From assembly GCA_963697355.1 (NCBI GenBank), contig CAVONV010000022.1, forward strand, positions 527,982-591,981: a DNA stretch of 64,000 bases, written 5' to 3'. Shown in pieces: positions 29,466 to 39,773 of this stretch. Position 1 is the first letter of the stretch, and every line of letters starts with the position of its first letter. Made by a program: the position numbers and the translations under genes. The stretch is from CAVONV01 sp963697355. GTDB lineage: Bacteria; Acidobacteriota; Vicinamibacteria; Marinacidobacterales; DATDRI01. Under the pieces are notes generated by a model, which made no database searches, was not told the origin of the DNA, and saw only the letters and a list, made by a program, of their open reading frames with translations.

Positions 29466-30859
29466 CTAGTACACCTTCTCGCCTTCGAGAACGGTTCCAT
29501 CCGCAATTTGGACCTGCTTCCCCGATTCGTTACGCAGTCGGACTTCGCCTCTCGCAACAACATTGGCGCCGAAAACGATGTCTCCCTCGATGTCAAGGCT
29601 CGAGCATTCCACGAGTGAAGGGGAGCCTGAGGGGAATCGCGTATCGAAATCGGAGACCAACTTGTAATGATCGGAATCCAGCTTGATAAAAAGGGGACCG
29701 AGGTCACGCTCGGGATTGGAAACAATGCGGAATTCCTTTGTCAGTACATACGCGTCCGATCGAACCGCCAGAAGCTCGTTCGTGGTCTTGACAGGGGCGA
29801 ACCGTTGCCTGGGCACACGCATCGCTTTTGCACCTTCGAAAACGCCGATTGCGGCTCCCATTGCCGTCTCGAGCTGATAGACGGTAGGAGAGGTCGGGTC
29901 TTGTGGATCGAGCGTCTTGGAGTTGCGGATCAGGGGCAATCCAAGATGGTTGCCCCTCTCACGCATGAGAGTCTCAAATCGGCCAAGTTGAACCAAAGAT
30001 TGTTGGTGTTGAAGAAGCGGTGCCGCTGCACGTCTTGAAAGGCTGCCATGTCTTCCGAGGGACACTGAGCGGACTCCCTGAGCACAAGTCGACCATCGTG
30101 ATACTCGGCCAAATGGCCGCCCTTCCGATCCATTTCGGTTCGATCGGCGATTTCCATCAAGAACGGGATTTCGTTTTCAACAAGGTAGCCGAGAATCCTT
30201 GCATCTAAATCTGCGCCCAAGTTGTCGGAGTTCGAGACGAACGCGTACTCGAAACCGAGCTCGATGAGTTTCTCGAGCATGCCGCTGGTCACGAGGGCAA
30301 TGTAGAGATCGCCATGGCCCGGCGGACACCATTCGAGCGCGGGATTGACGGGCCAGGTTGCCGGTTGCAGATTGTCTTGTACTACCTTGGGCTCTTTGTG
30401 CTGTAGAAAGCTCAGAGGAATGTCCTTGCGGGTAAGCTTCGGGTAGGCTCGCAGCGCTTCCAGCGCACCGGAGTTCGTTCGGTAGCTGTTCATCAAGACC
30501 AACGGGACTTCCGCATGAATGGCCTGCTTTGCGATGACGTCCAGGAACGTTAGCCCATTGCGGACTTGGAGCAAGGACTTGGCTGTCTCGAGGCCCATAC
30601 TGGTCCCGAGACCACCGTTCAGCTTGATGAGGACCGTCTTCTCGAGAGCCTGTTTCCCTGTCTTGACGGGCCCGTCTCCCAATTGCTCCCAATCCGGGGG
30701 CGAGCGCAACGGGCGAAGCTGGGTTTCAGGTATCAGCCCCGTCTCGCCGCTGACGAGCTGGCGATAGTAAAGAGCGAAGGAATGGATAAAGAGATTTGGA
30801 AGGCCTTCACGCCTCATGCGCTCCAGAAAGGGAGCAAAGCCGGAAGGGTCCTCTCTCAT
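29466..30859 (-). CDS. UTP-sugar-1-phosphate uridylyltransferase (UDPGP family), one frameshift
   Basis: Makes UDP-glucose (or another UDP-sugar) from UTP and a sugar 1-phosphate. The eukaryotic-type UGPase fold is shown by LIKLNGGLGTSMGL (nucleotide loop), VLMNSYRTN, WCPPGHGDLY, FVSNSDNLGA and NTNNLWFNL, and a C-terminal left-handed beta-helix (LDIEGDIVFGANVVARGEV). One base is missing near 29980, between FNLA and RFETLMRERG; the restored protein is about 465 residues. UDP-glucose would be the co-substrate of GalT at 3.8 kb, and a broad-range enzyme of this type could also make UDP-arabinose. Confidence 0.87.
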
Positions 30860-30919
30860 CCTCTCACCTCCAAGAGACGGTGAGCGGGGTCAATATACGA
30901 CATCCACCGTTGCAGGATG

Positions 30920-31345
30920 CTAAAAGGGGACGTCTTCGTCGGTCGCCTGAAAGGGCTCCTGAATATCGGGCTCCGGTGGACTCGAACTGTCTCTCGAGAA
31001 CTCACCCCCACCTCCGCGACCACCCAGCATAATCATTTGATCGGCCACGACTTCCGTCGTGTACCGTTTATTGCCATCCTTGTCGTCCCATGAGCGAGTT
31101 TGAAGGCGACCTTCGATGTAAACCTGCTTGCCCTTGGTCAGGTACTCTTTGGCTATCTCCGCTAGCTTGCTCCAAGCGACGACCCGATGCCATTCGGTGC
31201 GTTCCTGTCGTTGTCCGTTTTGGTCGGTCCAGCTCGATGATGTGGCGAGATTGAGAGTCGCAACAGCGGTACCGCCGCGTGTGTGCCGCATCTCCGGATC
31301 TCGACCAAGGTTGCCTACGAGTATGACTTTATTGACTCCACGCAT
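30920..31345 (-). CDS. ssb: Single-stranded DNA-binding protein
   Basis: Binds single-stranded DNA during replication and repair. The 141-residue protein has the OB-fold start GVNKVILVGNLGRDPEMR, the WHRVVAWSKLAEIAKEYL and QVYIEGRLQTRSWDDKDG segments, a glycine-rich linker, and the acidic tail ATDEDVPF that recruits partner proteins. Length and layout are ordinary. It lies downstream of cpoB on the same strand. Confidence 0.96.
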   Translation of the reverse strand: MRGVNKVILVGNLGRDPEMRHTRGGTAVATLNLATSSSWTDQNGQRQERTEWHRVVAWSKLAEIAKEYLTKGKQVYIEGRLQTRSWDDKDGNKRYTTEVVADQMIMLGGRGGGGEFSRDSSSPPEPDIQEPFQATDEDVPF

Positions 31346-31379
31346 TAAACGCCTCCAATAACAAGATTGAGACCCGCGT

Positions 31380-32231
31380 TCACGGTTGGTAACTTCTGAG
31401 TCTCTTCAGAAGCAACTTTGCACTTGCTTCGACCTGGGTTCGCGGATATTGCTCGATGACGTACTCGAGCTGCATAATAGCATCGTCACGGCGCCCCAAG
31501 CCCTCGAAGGCCTGAGCTTTTTTGAAGCTGGACTCAGGTAACTTGTTGCTCTCGGGGTATTTTCGCAAAACCGCCTCAAAAGCTTGGAGCGCTTCCTTGA
31601 ATTGTCGCCTAGCGAGGTAACATTCACCGATCCAATATTGAGCGTTGTCAGCGAGCTCGCTCGTTGGATAGCTGCGGATGACTTCCTCGAATCCCGAAAT
31701 CGCGAGGGGATACCTTGCGTGATTGTAGTCGGTGTAGGCTTGGTTATAGAGATCGGAAGGGCTGGGAGCGGCAGCGGCCACGCGCGAGCTCTGCTGGGAG
31801 GAGTCACCACGATCTGTCGCAGTGGAAGACCCGGCTTCGGTCGTCTCTGTCCCGTCGGGCGAGAGCATGAGCGGTTGTTGACGCTGTCTCAGGGACACGA
31901 TTTCCTGACGAAGGTTTCCAATACGAGAGTTCGTTTCATCCAATCGCGAGGACAGGACGGAGATGTTCTCCTTGACGTCCTCGAGCGTCGTTTGTGTGTC
32001 GACCAGAAGCTGCTGTACGCCATCCGTCTCTTGACGTGAGGCAAGTAATTTCACCTGGCGTTCGATTTCCCCTTGGGCCCTTTGAATCTGTGACACTTGA
32101 GCCTGCAATTGCCTCAGTTCGGCGAGAATCAACTCCGTGTCTTTGTTGGCCGCTCGCGTGGAGGCCGGAACCAACATGCGGGTGATGACTGCGGCGGCCA
32201 AAATCACAACTGTGTATCGAAAGGCACGCAC
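31380..32231 (-). CDS. cpoB: Cell division coordinator CpoB (YbgF/TPR), Tol-Pal cluster
   Basis: Periplasmic protein that links outer-membrane constriction with peptidoglycan synthesis together with TolA. GTG at 32231 follows AAGGAGATGAGAAA and gives a signal peptide (TVVILAAAVITRMLVPASTRA). Next comes a coiled-coil trimerisation region (LAELRQLQAQVSQIQRAQG, then a second helix ISVLSSRLDETNSRIGNLR), a Ser/Thr/Ala-rich linker, and tetratricopeptide repeats (LYNQAYTDYNHARYPLAISG, AQYWIGECYLARRQFKEALQ, AQAFEGLGRRDDAIMQLEYV). About 283 residues. It is the last gene of the tol-pal set, 13 bp after pal. Confidence 0.92.
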   Translation of the reverse strand: MRAFRYTVVILAAAVITRMLVPASTRAANKDTELILAELRQLQAQVSQIQRAQGEIERQVKLLASRQETDGVQQLLVDTQTTLEDVKENISVLSSRLDETNSRIGNLRQEIVSLRQRQQPLMLSPDGTETTEAGSSTATDRGDSSQQSSRVAAAAPSPSDLYNQAYTDYNHARYPLAISGFEEVIRSYPTSELADNAQYWIGECYLARRQFKEALQAFEAVLRKYPESNKLPESSFKKAQAFEGLGRRDDAIMQLEYVIEQYPRTQVEASAKLLLKRLRSYQP

Positions 32232-32244
32232 TTTCTCATCTCCT

Positions 32245-32847
32245 TTATTTGGATGTGATGACGAAATGACAGCGCCGGTTGCGACTCCAAGCATTCTCTG
32301 TGTGAGCCGGATCCAGAGGAAACTCCTTGCCGTAACTGATGGTTTTGAGACGGTCTATGGTCACGCCCAAACTTTGAAGATAGCTGTAGGCCGCCATGGC
32401 ACGCCGTTCTCCCAGCGCCAAGTTATATTCTACCGTGCCTCTTTCGTCGCAGTGACCCTCGACGAGGATAACAATGCTCTGATACCTGCGCAGCCATTGA
32501 GCGTGAGATTCGAGCGTTGAGCGAGCTTGCGAACTTAGGGCAGCACTATCGTAATCGAACTGAATATCGGTCAACGGAGACTGAGCATTGAGGTCTTCCA
32601 GCGTCTGAGACAAGATGTCCGCGTCTTCGTCGAACCTCGAGAGGCGATCCGTATCCGGTTGTTCCGCAACGGGTGGCGCTTGCGGAGGTGCCACTGGAGG
32701 AACGGGGTCCTCGGCCGGGATCGCTGTCGTTGGAATTCCGCTCGAGGCCGGTTGCCGCGGTTTCTTGCCTCCACAGGCAAGGGTCAGACCAAGTATGACG
32801 GCAAGGGTCAGAAAAAAACTCGAGTAAGGCAGTTTATTGAAACTCAA
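32245..32847 (-). CDS. pal: Peptidoglycan-associated lipoprotein Pal
   Basis: Outer-membrane lipoprotein that binds peptidoglycan through an OmpA-like domain and works with TolB. A TTG at 32847, seven bases after AGGAGGG, gives a 200-residue precursor with the lipobox LTLACGG. A Pro-rich linker follows, then the OmpA domain: DIQFDYDSAAL, ILVEGHCDERGTVEYNLALGERRA and ISYGKEFPLDP, ending ENAWSRNRRCHFVI. The TDERGT-type peptidoglycan-binding loop is kept as CDERGT. A longer upstream frame exists, but it does not look like a signal peptide. Confidence 0.95.
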   Translation of the reverse strand: MSFNKLPYSSFFLTLAVILGLTLACGGKKPRQPASSGIPTTAIPAEDPVPPVAPPQAPPVAEQPDTDRLSRFDEDADILSQTLEDLNAQSPLTDIQFDYDSAALSSQARSTLESHAQWLRRYQSIVILVEGHCDERGTVEYNLALGERRAMAAYSYLQSLGVTIDRLKTISYGKEFPLDPAHTENAWSRNRRCHFVITSK

Positions 32848-32962
32848 TGAGATCCCTCCTATCGAAAGGATACCTTTTGGGGGCACCAAACGTCCCTTCT
32901 TCCAATTGTCTTCCCATAAAAAGACTCTGTTCCTCGACACTCGTCAACCTCCGCCAGGTTTG

Positions 32963-34290
32963 TTAGGGCTGGCCATCGGGGGAAGGCCCCCATTTGGGCG
33001 TAGTATTGTTTCCCTCGCGGGTCAATCGACGCACGTTGGTCCCGTCACGGTTCATGGAATAGACCTGAGTGCTTCCCGTTCTGTCCGATGTAAAGACGAG
33101 GTGGAGACCGTTGGGAGACCAGTTCGGGCTCTCGTTGCTCCCGCGACCGGTGGTCAGTTGCCGCACCTGTTGCGTCTGTAAGTTGTACACGACGATATCG
33201 AAAGGACCTCTTTCGATACGAGAGGCCCATGTAATCTCGCTGATACTCGCGTGAAGGCGACCAAGCCGGAGCATCGTTGTAAGAACCGTCAAAGGAGATG
33301 CGCCGGACGTTCAAGCCGTCCACTCCCATGACATAAATTTGAGGTGCACCGGTGCGATCCGACGTAAAAGCTATCTCGCGTCCGTTTGGTGACCAACAGG
33401 GTGAGGTGTCGATGGCTCGATGATTGGTCAACCGTTCGAGACCGGTGCCGTCGGCATTGATTAGGTAGATTTCGGAGTTACCATCCCTTGTCGACGTAAA
33501 GGCCAACCGGCTTGCCGTCCGGTGACCAAGCGGGAGTAAAAGACATGCCGGGCCCAGCCACCAAATGGTCGCCGCGACCTTCGTAGATGAAGGCGCGATA
33601 CAAATCAGGACGACCGTTGCGATACGAGGTATAGGCAAGCGCTTTCCCGTCCGGAGACCAGGTGGGGGTCAGATTCAAAGAGCGATTGGCGGTGAGGGGC
33701 TTTTGGTTGAAGCCATCGTAGTCCATGATGTAGAGCTCTTTGCTCTGCTCTCCCCGTCGATCGCTTGTGAAAGCCATCTTAGTGCGTGCTACACCTCGGT
33801 AGTTTCCGGCCTGAAGCAAGATGTCATCCGCGATCCGATGTGCCATGGCCCGCGCCGAATCCGGTCGACCTTCGTACCGGTTTCCAAACACCATCTGCTG
33901 CTCTTTGGTGGCGTAGATTCGAACTTCAGCGACGAGCTTGTCCATCTGGATCTCCGCAGCGCCCAAAACGAGAATGTCCGCTCCGATGGACTCCCACTGA
34001 TAGTAGTCGATCTGGTTTGGGAGAGTGGGAGTCGTGATGATCTTGTAGCGCTCCTTTGGAACTAGACGGAACACGGACGCAAATTCCAGGTCGGACCACG
34101 ACACAGCCGTCAAAATCTTGGCAGCTTCTGCAGAAGCCGTTCCACGAACTTCGAACTCGGGCAAGGCCATGTAAACGGGCCGGCCGGGAGTTTGGATCCT
34201 GATGTACCAATCGGATCCGGCGGGCTGTTGTGGCTCTGACGACTGAGGGGCCTGCAACCCCAGAAGAAATGGTGACATGGCTAGAGCCAT
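32963..34290 (-). CDS. tolB: Tol-Pal protein TolB, two frameshifts
   Basis: Periplasmic beta-propeller protein that passes signals between TolA and Pal. From 34290 the frame gives a short hydrophobic start, an N-terminal domain (YIRIQTPGRPVYMALPEF, ADILVLGAAEIQMDKLVAEV) and propeller blades with the repeat TSDRxGxxxIYxMDxDG-LT-WSPDG (AFTSDRRGEQSKELYIMDYDG, INADGTGLERLTNH, FTSDRTGAPQIYVMGVDG, MNRDGTNVRRLTREG). The frame shifts near 33485 and near 33240. Ends with TPKWGPSPDGQP. The start is uncertain because no Shine-Dalgarno is seen. Total length of about 440 residues is normal. Confidence 0.86.
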
Positions 34291-34322
34291 GAACGAAAAG
34301 ACATCGAATTGGTTTTTGCATA

Positions 34323-35087
34323 TCAGTTCTGTTCGGAGTAGACAAATTGAAGGTGAACACCAACCCGATCCCGCGGATAGGAGTTGGGCAGTGGTGGAAG
34401 GGGATCGGAAAGTACTACGGCGCGCTGAGCCGCTCGATCCAGCATCGCAAGACCACTCGATTCTTCGACTTCGAACCTGCTCAAGATGACCATCCTTGAA
34501 GATCGTGAAACGAATGACGGCGACGGCTTGGCCGCGTACCGGCACCCTGTTGCCAGTGCTGGTTGATGCTGGCGAACATCTGTTGGACGTAGTAGGAATA
34601 TTCGAAATCCTGATCGAATGCCGAGCCTCCGCCTCCTTCCCCTCCAAGTCCCAGTCCGGGTACGCCGATCCCTTTGAGCTGTGCCGAGTCGGCACTGGCT
34701 GCATCTCTACCGGTCAATCCCGATGACGGCTTAGGGTCCTTCTTCTTCCGACGGCTTCTTTGGAGCATCCGGCAACGGAAGCTGATCGCGATCTTCCTTT
34801 GTGGGCCGGACGACTCGAGGCTCCTTTTCTTGGGCTCGGCATCTTCCGGTTCTTCAGGTTCCGCTTTCTTGGCAGGGGCAGGGCGCTCCACCACCTCCGA
34901 GCCCTTGCCCAGGTCCGGGCGGAGCGGGTACGATCCAAGCGACTCCCGGTGGAGCTCAAGGGCGCGGACGATCCAGTGAAATGAGTGCCGAGCACCATAA
35001 AGCTGAACACAGGCAACGTGAGCCACACCAGACCACACAAGCATGGTCTTGAATGGATCGTTGCTCAGGCGCTAGTGATGTGCTCAC
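34323..35087 (-). CDS. TolA/TonB-like energy-transducing protein, several frameshifts
   Basis: Inner-membrane protein bridging TolQR to the outer membrane. GTG at 35087 overlaps the tolR stop (GTGA). Pieces in different frames give STSLAPEQRS, a membrane helix (LVWSGVAHVA and VFSFMVLGTHF), a charged Pro/Lys/Glu-rich stretch (VVERPAPAKKAEPEEPEDA), a glycine-rich spacer (LGLGGEGGGG), YYVQQMFASINQHWQQ, and the C-terminal domain NRVPVRGQAVAVIRFTIFKD with LAMLDRAAQRAVVLSDPLPPLP, typical of TonB/TolA C domains. At least four frame changes are needed. Position between tolR and tolB argues for TolA function. Confidence 0.75.
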
Positions 35088-35576
35088 CGAGAACGTTTCT
35101 CCTCCGGGTAAATGTACTCCATACCTACGACATCCACCCCGGCGTTTTTGATGAGCTCGATCACAGCCATGATCTCTTTGTATTTTAGCTCTTCATCAGC
35201 TCTGAGGTAGGCGACTCGGAGACCGCGCACCTCGACCATCGCTGCAGGCGATCTTCGAGTAGCGCTCGGTTCACGGCACGATCGTCCATAGTAGGTGCGC
35301 CCTTGCGCATCCATGGTCACCCGAATTCTCTCGCTGGCCTGATCCTGGCGGATTCCTACCGCCGGCAAGCTGACGTCGATGGAACGGACCAACATCGGCG
35401 CCGTGATCATGAAAATGATGAGAAGCACCAGAACAACATCCACAAAAGGCGTGACGTTGATCTCGGACAAGGTCTGAGGAGAATTCGGCGGCCACGCGCC
35501 AGCTTCAAGGCCTGAAGAGCGTTTCCAGCGGAACCGGAGCCGCCACTTGGAGCACTCCACCGCCGCCTGCCATCAT
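35084..35576 (-). CDS. tolR: Biopolymer transporter TolR/ExbD family, frame-disturbed
   Basis: Part of the proton-driven TolQR motor. The single N-terminal helix region LSEINVTPFVDVVLVLLIIFMITAPM carries the invariant Asp of the family. The periplasmic domain follows (VRSIDVSLPAVG, RIRVTMDAQGRTYY, VEVRGLRVAYLRADEELKYKEIMAVIELIKNAGVDVVGM). The stretch between RTYY and MVEVRG reads poorly in this frame and well in another, so two compensating indels are likely near 35230-35290. An ATG pair at 35576/35573 is the probable start in a further frame (MAGGGGVLQVAAP). Overlaps the next gene by four bases. Confidence 0.83.
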
Positions 35577-35673
35577 CTCAGGCCTCTATCCTCATCCGAA
35601 ACCGAGCAGAATCCTCTTACTCGGTACCTTACCTATTATAGATTTATTCCCGCCTATCGATTGAGACTCGGAA

Positions 35674-36410
35674 TCAGGTGAAATTCCTCTCGATGATGGT
35701 CAGATACTCCAGAGAGAAATCGTCCATCTCGGTGGAAAGACGTTTCACCCAATTCACATAGTAGTTGTAGAAAATCACCGCTGGTATGGCCGCTGCCAGT
35801 CCGGCCGCTGTGGCAATCAAAGCTTCGCTGACTCCCGGAGCCACAACGCTGATGTTGGCGGCTTGAACCACACCGATCCTACGGAAGGCATTCATGATGC
35901 CCCAAACCGTTCCAAACAGTCCGATGAAAGGAGTGGCACTGCCTGTCGTCGCCAGAAATCCGAGATCGGGTCTCCAACTTCATCATCTCGGCGTTCGTAG
36001 CGCGTACGAGAGAACGGGCCACACTCTCCAGGCTCTTGATGCGCGATGACCTGTTCCTTATCCACCGCTCAACGGATTGCCCTTGTCTCGAGCACGAAGC
36101 TGATAGTCAAGCTCATTGTAGCCCGCGAGAAAGACTCCGACCAGAGGACTGGCACGCAATTGTTTGCAAACCGAACGGACTTCGGAAAACTTTTTGCTGC
36201 GACGGAAAACTTCGAGAAACGCGCGGGACTGAGCTTCAGCCTTTCGGAAACGCAGTCCATTTGCTCAAGATAATGGCCCATGAAACGAGCGAGAAAAATG
36301 CCAAGATGATCAAGACCACGACGGAAACAGGTCCCGCATCTGCAATGAGCTGGAACGGATCGAGTGCGGAAGTGTCTCGAGCGGGATTGTAGTGACTTCT
36401 TGTAGAGTCT
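35674..36410 (-). CDS. tolQ: TolQ/ExbB proton channel subunit, frameshifted
   Basis: Inner-membrane proton channel of the Tol motor. The pieces are, in order: PFQLIADAGPVSVVVLIILAFFSLVSWAIILSKW (first helix), a cytoplasmic region FRRSKKFSEVRSVCKQLRASPLVG and YNELDYQLRA, then after a shift near 36060 SLESVARSLVRATNAEMMKLETR, then after another near 35965 LGFLATTGSATPFIGLFGTVWGIMNAF and VAPGVSEALIATAAGLAAAIPAVIFYN (second and third helices). This is the standard TolQ plan, about 240 residues. The exact start is unclear; a TTG near 36408 in another frame is possible. First gene of the cluster, divergent from recN. Confidence 0.84.
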
Positions 36411-36451
36411 CCAATACGATACCAACCACTAGATAATGATGTACGTAGGTC

Positions 36452-36481
36452 ACACTACCACAAGGACTTGGGGCCTGTCAA
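36452..36481 (-). promoter_or_regulatory. Putative sigma-70 promoter of the tol-pal cluster
   Basis: On the minus strand TTGACA (36481-36476) is followed after 18 bases by TAGTGT (36457-36452). The -35 box is perfect; the -10 box is weak. It sits about 45 bp before the tolQ frame and points the right way. Confidence 0.4.
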
Positions 36482-36685
36482 CGAATACGCAGAGCAATTC
36501 GAGCCTCGAGCACCATGCCACATACCCAACTGAGGCGATCTCGAGTGCGTTTGAAGGAGCGCTGAGTCGTCACTTTCTCGTCTTCCTCGTCGCGGCACAA
36601 GACGCTCTTCCTGCTTCTGTGGCGCCTGTGGTACATTCGAAGGTTTGAGAGGCAAGGCAACGCCAGGAGGTCAGATACCAATAAA

Positions 36686-38374
36686 ATGTTGCGATGGATT
36701 CGTGTTCGAAACATAGCGGTGATCGAAGAGCTCGAGGTGGATTTCGGACCGGGACTCAATCTGTTGACCGGCGAGACCGGCGCCGGTAAGTCCATTCTGG
36801 TCGATGCCCTCGGCCTGGTTCTCGGCTCGAAGTCGACCGCCGAATTGATCCGCAGTGGTGCGTCCAGCTCCCAAGTCGAAGCAGGTTTCGAGCTTGATTC
36901 GTGCCCGGACAACTTCCGCCTGAGACTCGAAGAGGCGGGCATTCCGATCGACGAAGGGGAGATCGTCGTCCGAAGGCAAATCTCACCAACCGGCCGCGGG
37001 AAAGTGGTCGTGAATGGTACGGCGGGCACGTTGGCCTTGCTGCGCGAGCTCGCCCCGCACTTGGCCGATATACACGGGCAAGGCGAGAACTTGAGCTTGC
37101 TCAGACCCGGTGCGGACTTGGAGCTGCTGGACCGTTTGGCCGACAACCAGGATCTGCGGGAGGCGGTGAAATGCTCATTCTCGAACCTGAAAGAGCTTGA
37201 AAACAAGCAATCGAGGTTCGATCGTGAAGCGCGCGACAAGAAGGCCCGCCAGGAACACCTCGAGTTTCAGATGGCAGAGATCGACAAAGCCTCCATCACT
37301 CTCGGGGAAGACCTGAAGCTCGAAGAGGAGAGAACGCTTCTCGTTCATGCAGAGAGGCTGAGGAACGCGGCCGAGGAGGCTTATTCTCATCTCTACGATG
37401 ACGAATCTTCGGTTCTCGACCGTCTCGCTCTGGTGTGGAAGCGGGTATCAGAGCTCGCTGAGATCGACCCCCGATTGGTGCCTTTTGAAGAAAACGAATC
37501 CGTGGTGCGCCCGCAGCTCGAAGACCTGGCTTTGTTTCTCCGTGACTATCGAGAGGAGATCCGGTTCACGCCCGGCAGGCTCGATGAGGTCGAAGAACGA
37601 CTCACGTGGCTCGAGAGACTCAAAAAGAAATACGGGGGAAGTCTCGAAGCGGTCATGGCCCACCGCCACAAATGTGCGAAGGATCTGGAGCAACTGGAAC
37701 ACCAGGATGAGCAACTGGCTCTCCTAGAACAAGAAATCGAACGCGAATCCGCACAGTATCTGGAGTCGGCAGATATATTGTCGCGGCACCGGAAGAAGAC
37801 GGCTGAACGACTTCAAGGTCAAGTAGAAAAGGAGCTTCGCGGCTTGGCCATGGAAAAGGCTCGTTTTGCGATCCAAGTGGATAAGATCGAAGGTGGCGCG
37901 GGCGATCGGAGTCGCTGGCGAGAGAGCGGGCTCGACGAAGTGGAGTTTTTGTTCTCGGCGAACCCGGGAGAAGACCTCGGTCAGCTATCTCGCATCGCTT
38001 CGGGAGGGGAGTCCTCGCGGTTCATGTTGGCCCTCAAGTCGGTGGCAACCCATGGCGAAACACCTAAGACGCTCGTTTTTGACGAAGTCGATACGGGGAT
38101 CGAGGGAAGAGTCGCTGATGTCGTTGGACAGAAGCTCAAATCTCTTTCGAAATCCCATCAGGTCATCTGTATTACCCATCTCCCGCAGATCGCCAGCTTT
38201 GCCGATGTCCACTACCGGATCGAAAAAACGCTCTCAAAGGGCCGAACATTGACGAGAGTCGAGAGGTTGAACCGAGAAGGTCGGATCAACGAAATTGCAC
38301 GAATGATTGCGGGGGCGGTGGTTACCGAGAGCGCTCGACGACATGCCGCACAGCTAGTTTCTGATAAGAATTAA
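36686..38374 (+). CDS. recN: DNA repair protein RecN
   Basis: SMC-like ATPase for double-strand-break repair, 562 residues. Walker A is GETGAGKS (about residues 28-35) inside LNLLTGETGAGKSILVDALGLVLG. The central part is helical coiled coil (LENKQSRFDREARDKKARQEHLEFQMAEID). The ABC signature region reads LSRIASGGESSRFMLALK, followed by Walker B LVFDEVDTGIEGRVA and a His switch CITHLPQIASFAD. The start follows CAGGAGG at a good distance. The frame is intact, in contrast to the tol genes on the other side of the divergent promoter region. Confidence 0.96.
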   Translation: MLRWIRVRNIAVIEELEVDFGPGLNLLTGETGAGKSILVDALGLVLGSKSTAELIRSGASSSQVEAGFELDSCPDNFRLRLEEAGIPIDEGEIVVRRQISPTGRGKVVVNGTAGTLALLRELAPHLADIHGQGENLSLLRPGADLELLDRLADNQDLREAVKCSFSNLKELENKQSRFDREARDKKARQEHLEFQMAEIDKASITLGEDLKLEEERTLLVHAERLRNAAEEAYSHLYDDESSVLDRLALVWKRVSELAEIDPRLVPFEENESVVRPQLEDLALFLRDYREEIRFTPGRLDEVEERLTWLERLKKKYGGSLEAVMAHRHKCAKDLEQLEHQDEQLALLEQEIERESAQYLESADILSRHRKKTAERLQGQVEKELRGLAMEKARFAIQVDKIEGGAGDRSRWRESGLDEVEFLFSANPGEDLGQLSRIASGGESSRFMLALKSVATHGETPKTLVFDEVDTGIEGRVADVVGQKLKSLSKSHQVICITHLPQIASFADVHYRIEKTLSKGRTLTRVERLNREGRINEIARMIAGAVVTESARRHAAQLVSDKN

Positions 38375-38415
38375 GCATTTGAAGTAAAAATCTAAAGTAG
38401 TACTTGAGGTCCATT

Positions 38416-39762
38416 GTGAAGTCATCCCCCAAAACCACGCCCGTCGGGCGCTACTTCATTGAGACGTGGGGTTGTCAGATGAACGTCCACGACACCGAGA
38501 AACTGGCGGGAAGTCTCAGGTGTTTGGGATATGAAGTGGCACGAAATGAGGAAGAAGCGGATGTGATCATCCTGAATACGTGCAGTGTCCGCGAGAAGGC
38601 TGAAGAAAAGGTCTTTGATCGCCTGGGAAAACTGAAACCAAAAAATAAAGCGAAGGGTCGGCTCCTGGGAATTGCTGGTTGCGTCGCACAGCAACAAGGA
38701 GAGTCCATTTTCGCTCGCGCACCTTATGTTGATTTTGTTCTCGGGACCCAAAGCCTCGTGCTCTTGCCATCGGTTTTGGAGCGCGTGAGGACGAATGGCG
38801 AAAGAGTGGTGGAAATTGGACGTCATCCCGAGAATCTCGACATCCCACCGGAGCAGATCGAACGGGTGGATGGGGTCAAAGCCTTTCTCACGATCATGGA
38901 GGGATGCGACAATTTCTGCTCGTTTTGCATTGTTCCGTTCACCCGAGGAAGAGAGCGGTGCCGCCGGATTGAAGACATCGTCAAAGAAGCGCAAACGCTT
39001 GCGGAAGAGGGTTTCAAGGAAGTTCAACTGCTGGGTCAGAACGTCAACTCCTATCGGGACCCTGTGACAGGGCAGAGCTTCGCTAAGCTCTTGGACGCCG
39101 TCCATGGTCTCTCGGGGATCGAGCGCTTGCGGTTCACGAGCCCCCATCCAAAGGACTTTGACCGAGCCGTATTCGAACGCTACCGGGATCTCCCTAAGCT
39201 ATGTCATCATATTCACTTACCTGCCCAGTCGGGATCAGACGCGGTCCTCGAACGGATGCGGCGTGGCTATACTCGAAAGGACTATTTGGACAAAGTTCGA
39301 GAAGCTCGAGATCTCGTACCCGACATGGCTATCTCCACCGATCTCATCGTTGGATTTTGCGGCGAAACCGAGGAAGAGTTTGAAGAGACGATGAGTCTCA
39401 TTCAGTCCATCATGTACGACAGCATTTTTTCCTTCAAGTACTCCCCTAGACCGCACACATTGGCCTACCGACAGCTTCCTGACGATGTCCCGGAGGAGGT
39501 GAAGAACAAGCGCCTGGCGCGGCTTCAACAGGCACAAAAGCGGATTCAGGAACGGCGGAACGCGGACCGAGTAGGAGACGTCGTGCAGGTTCTCGTTGAC
39601 GGAGTCAGCAGGAAAGACGCCAACGTTCTCTCGGGACGGACACCCCACAATCGCGTCGTCAACTTCCCAGGCTCGCCGGCCTTGATGGGGGCTCTTCTCG
39701 AGGTCAGAGTGACCCGTGGTGGCCCCAATAGCCTTTATGGTGAGCCACTTACGGGCATCTGA
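38416..39762 (+). CDS. miaB: tRNA-2-methylthio-N6-dimethylallyladenosine synthase MiaB
   Basis: Radical-SAM methylthiotransferase that modifies A37 of tRNAs. The N-terminal UPF0004 domain supplies three Cys (WGCQMN, NTCSVRE, IAGCVAQ) for one 4Fe-4S cluster. The radical-SAM motif is CDNFCSFCIVPFTRG. SPHPKDF, HLPAQSGSDAVLERMRRGYTR and DLIVGFCGETEEEFEET follow, and a TRAM domain closes the protein (VQVLVDGVSRK). GTG at 38416, six bases after GAGG, is preferred over the TTG four codons earlier. About 448 residues, normal. Confidence 0.95.
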   Translation: MKSSPKTTPVGRYFIETWGCQMNVHDTEKLAGSLRCLGYEVARNEEEADVIILNTCSVREKAEEKVFDRLGKLKPKNKAKGRLLGIAGCVAQQQGESIFARAPYVDFVLGTQSLVLLPSVLERVRTNGERVVEIGRHPENLDIPPEQIERVDGVKAFLTIMEGCDNFCSFCIVPFTRGRERCRRIEDIVKEAQTLAEEGFKEVQLLGQNVNSYRDPVTGQSFAKLLDAVHGLSGIERLRFTSPHPKDFDRAVFERYRDLPKLCHHIHLPAQSGSDAVLERMRRGYTRKDYLDKVREARDLVPDMAISTDLIVGFCGETEEEFEETMSLIQSIMYDSIFSFKYSPRPHTLAYRQLPDDVPEEVKNKRLARLQQAQKRIQERRNADRVGDVVQVLVDGVSRKDANVLSGRTPHNRVVNFPGSPALMGALLEVRVTRGGPNSLYGEPLTGI

Positions 39763-39773
39763 CCTAAATCTGG

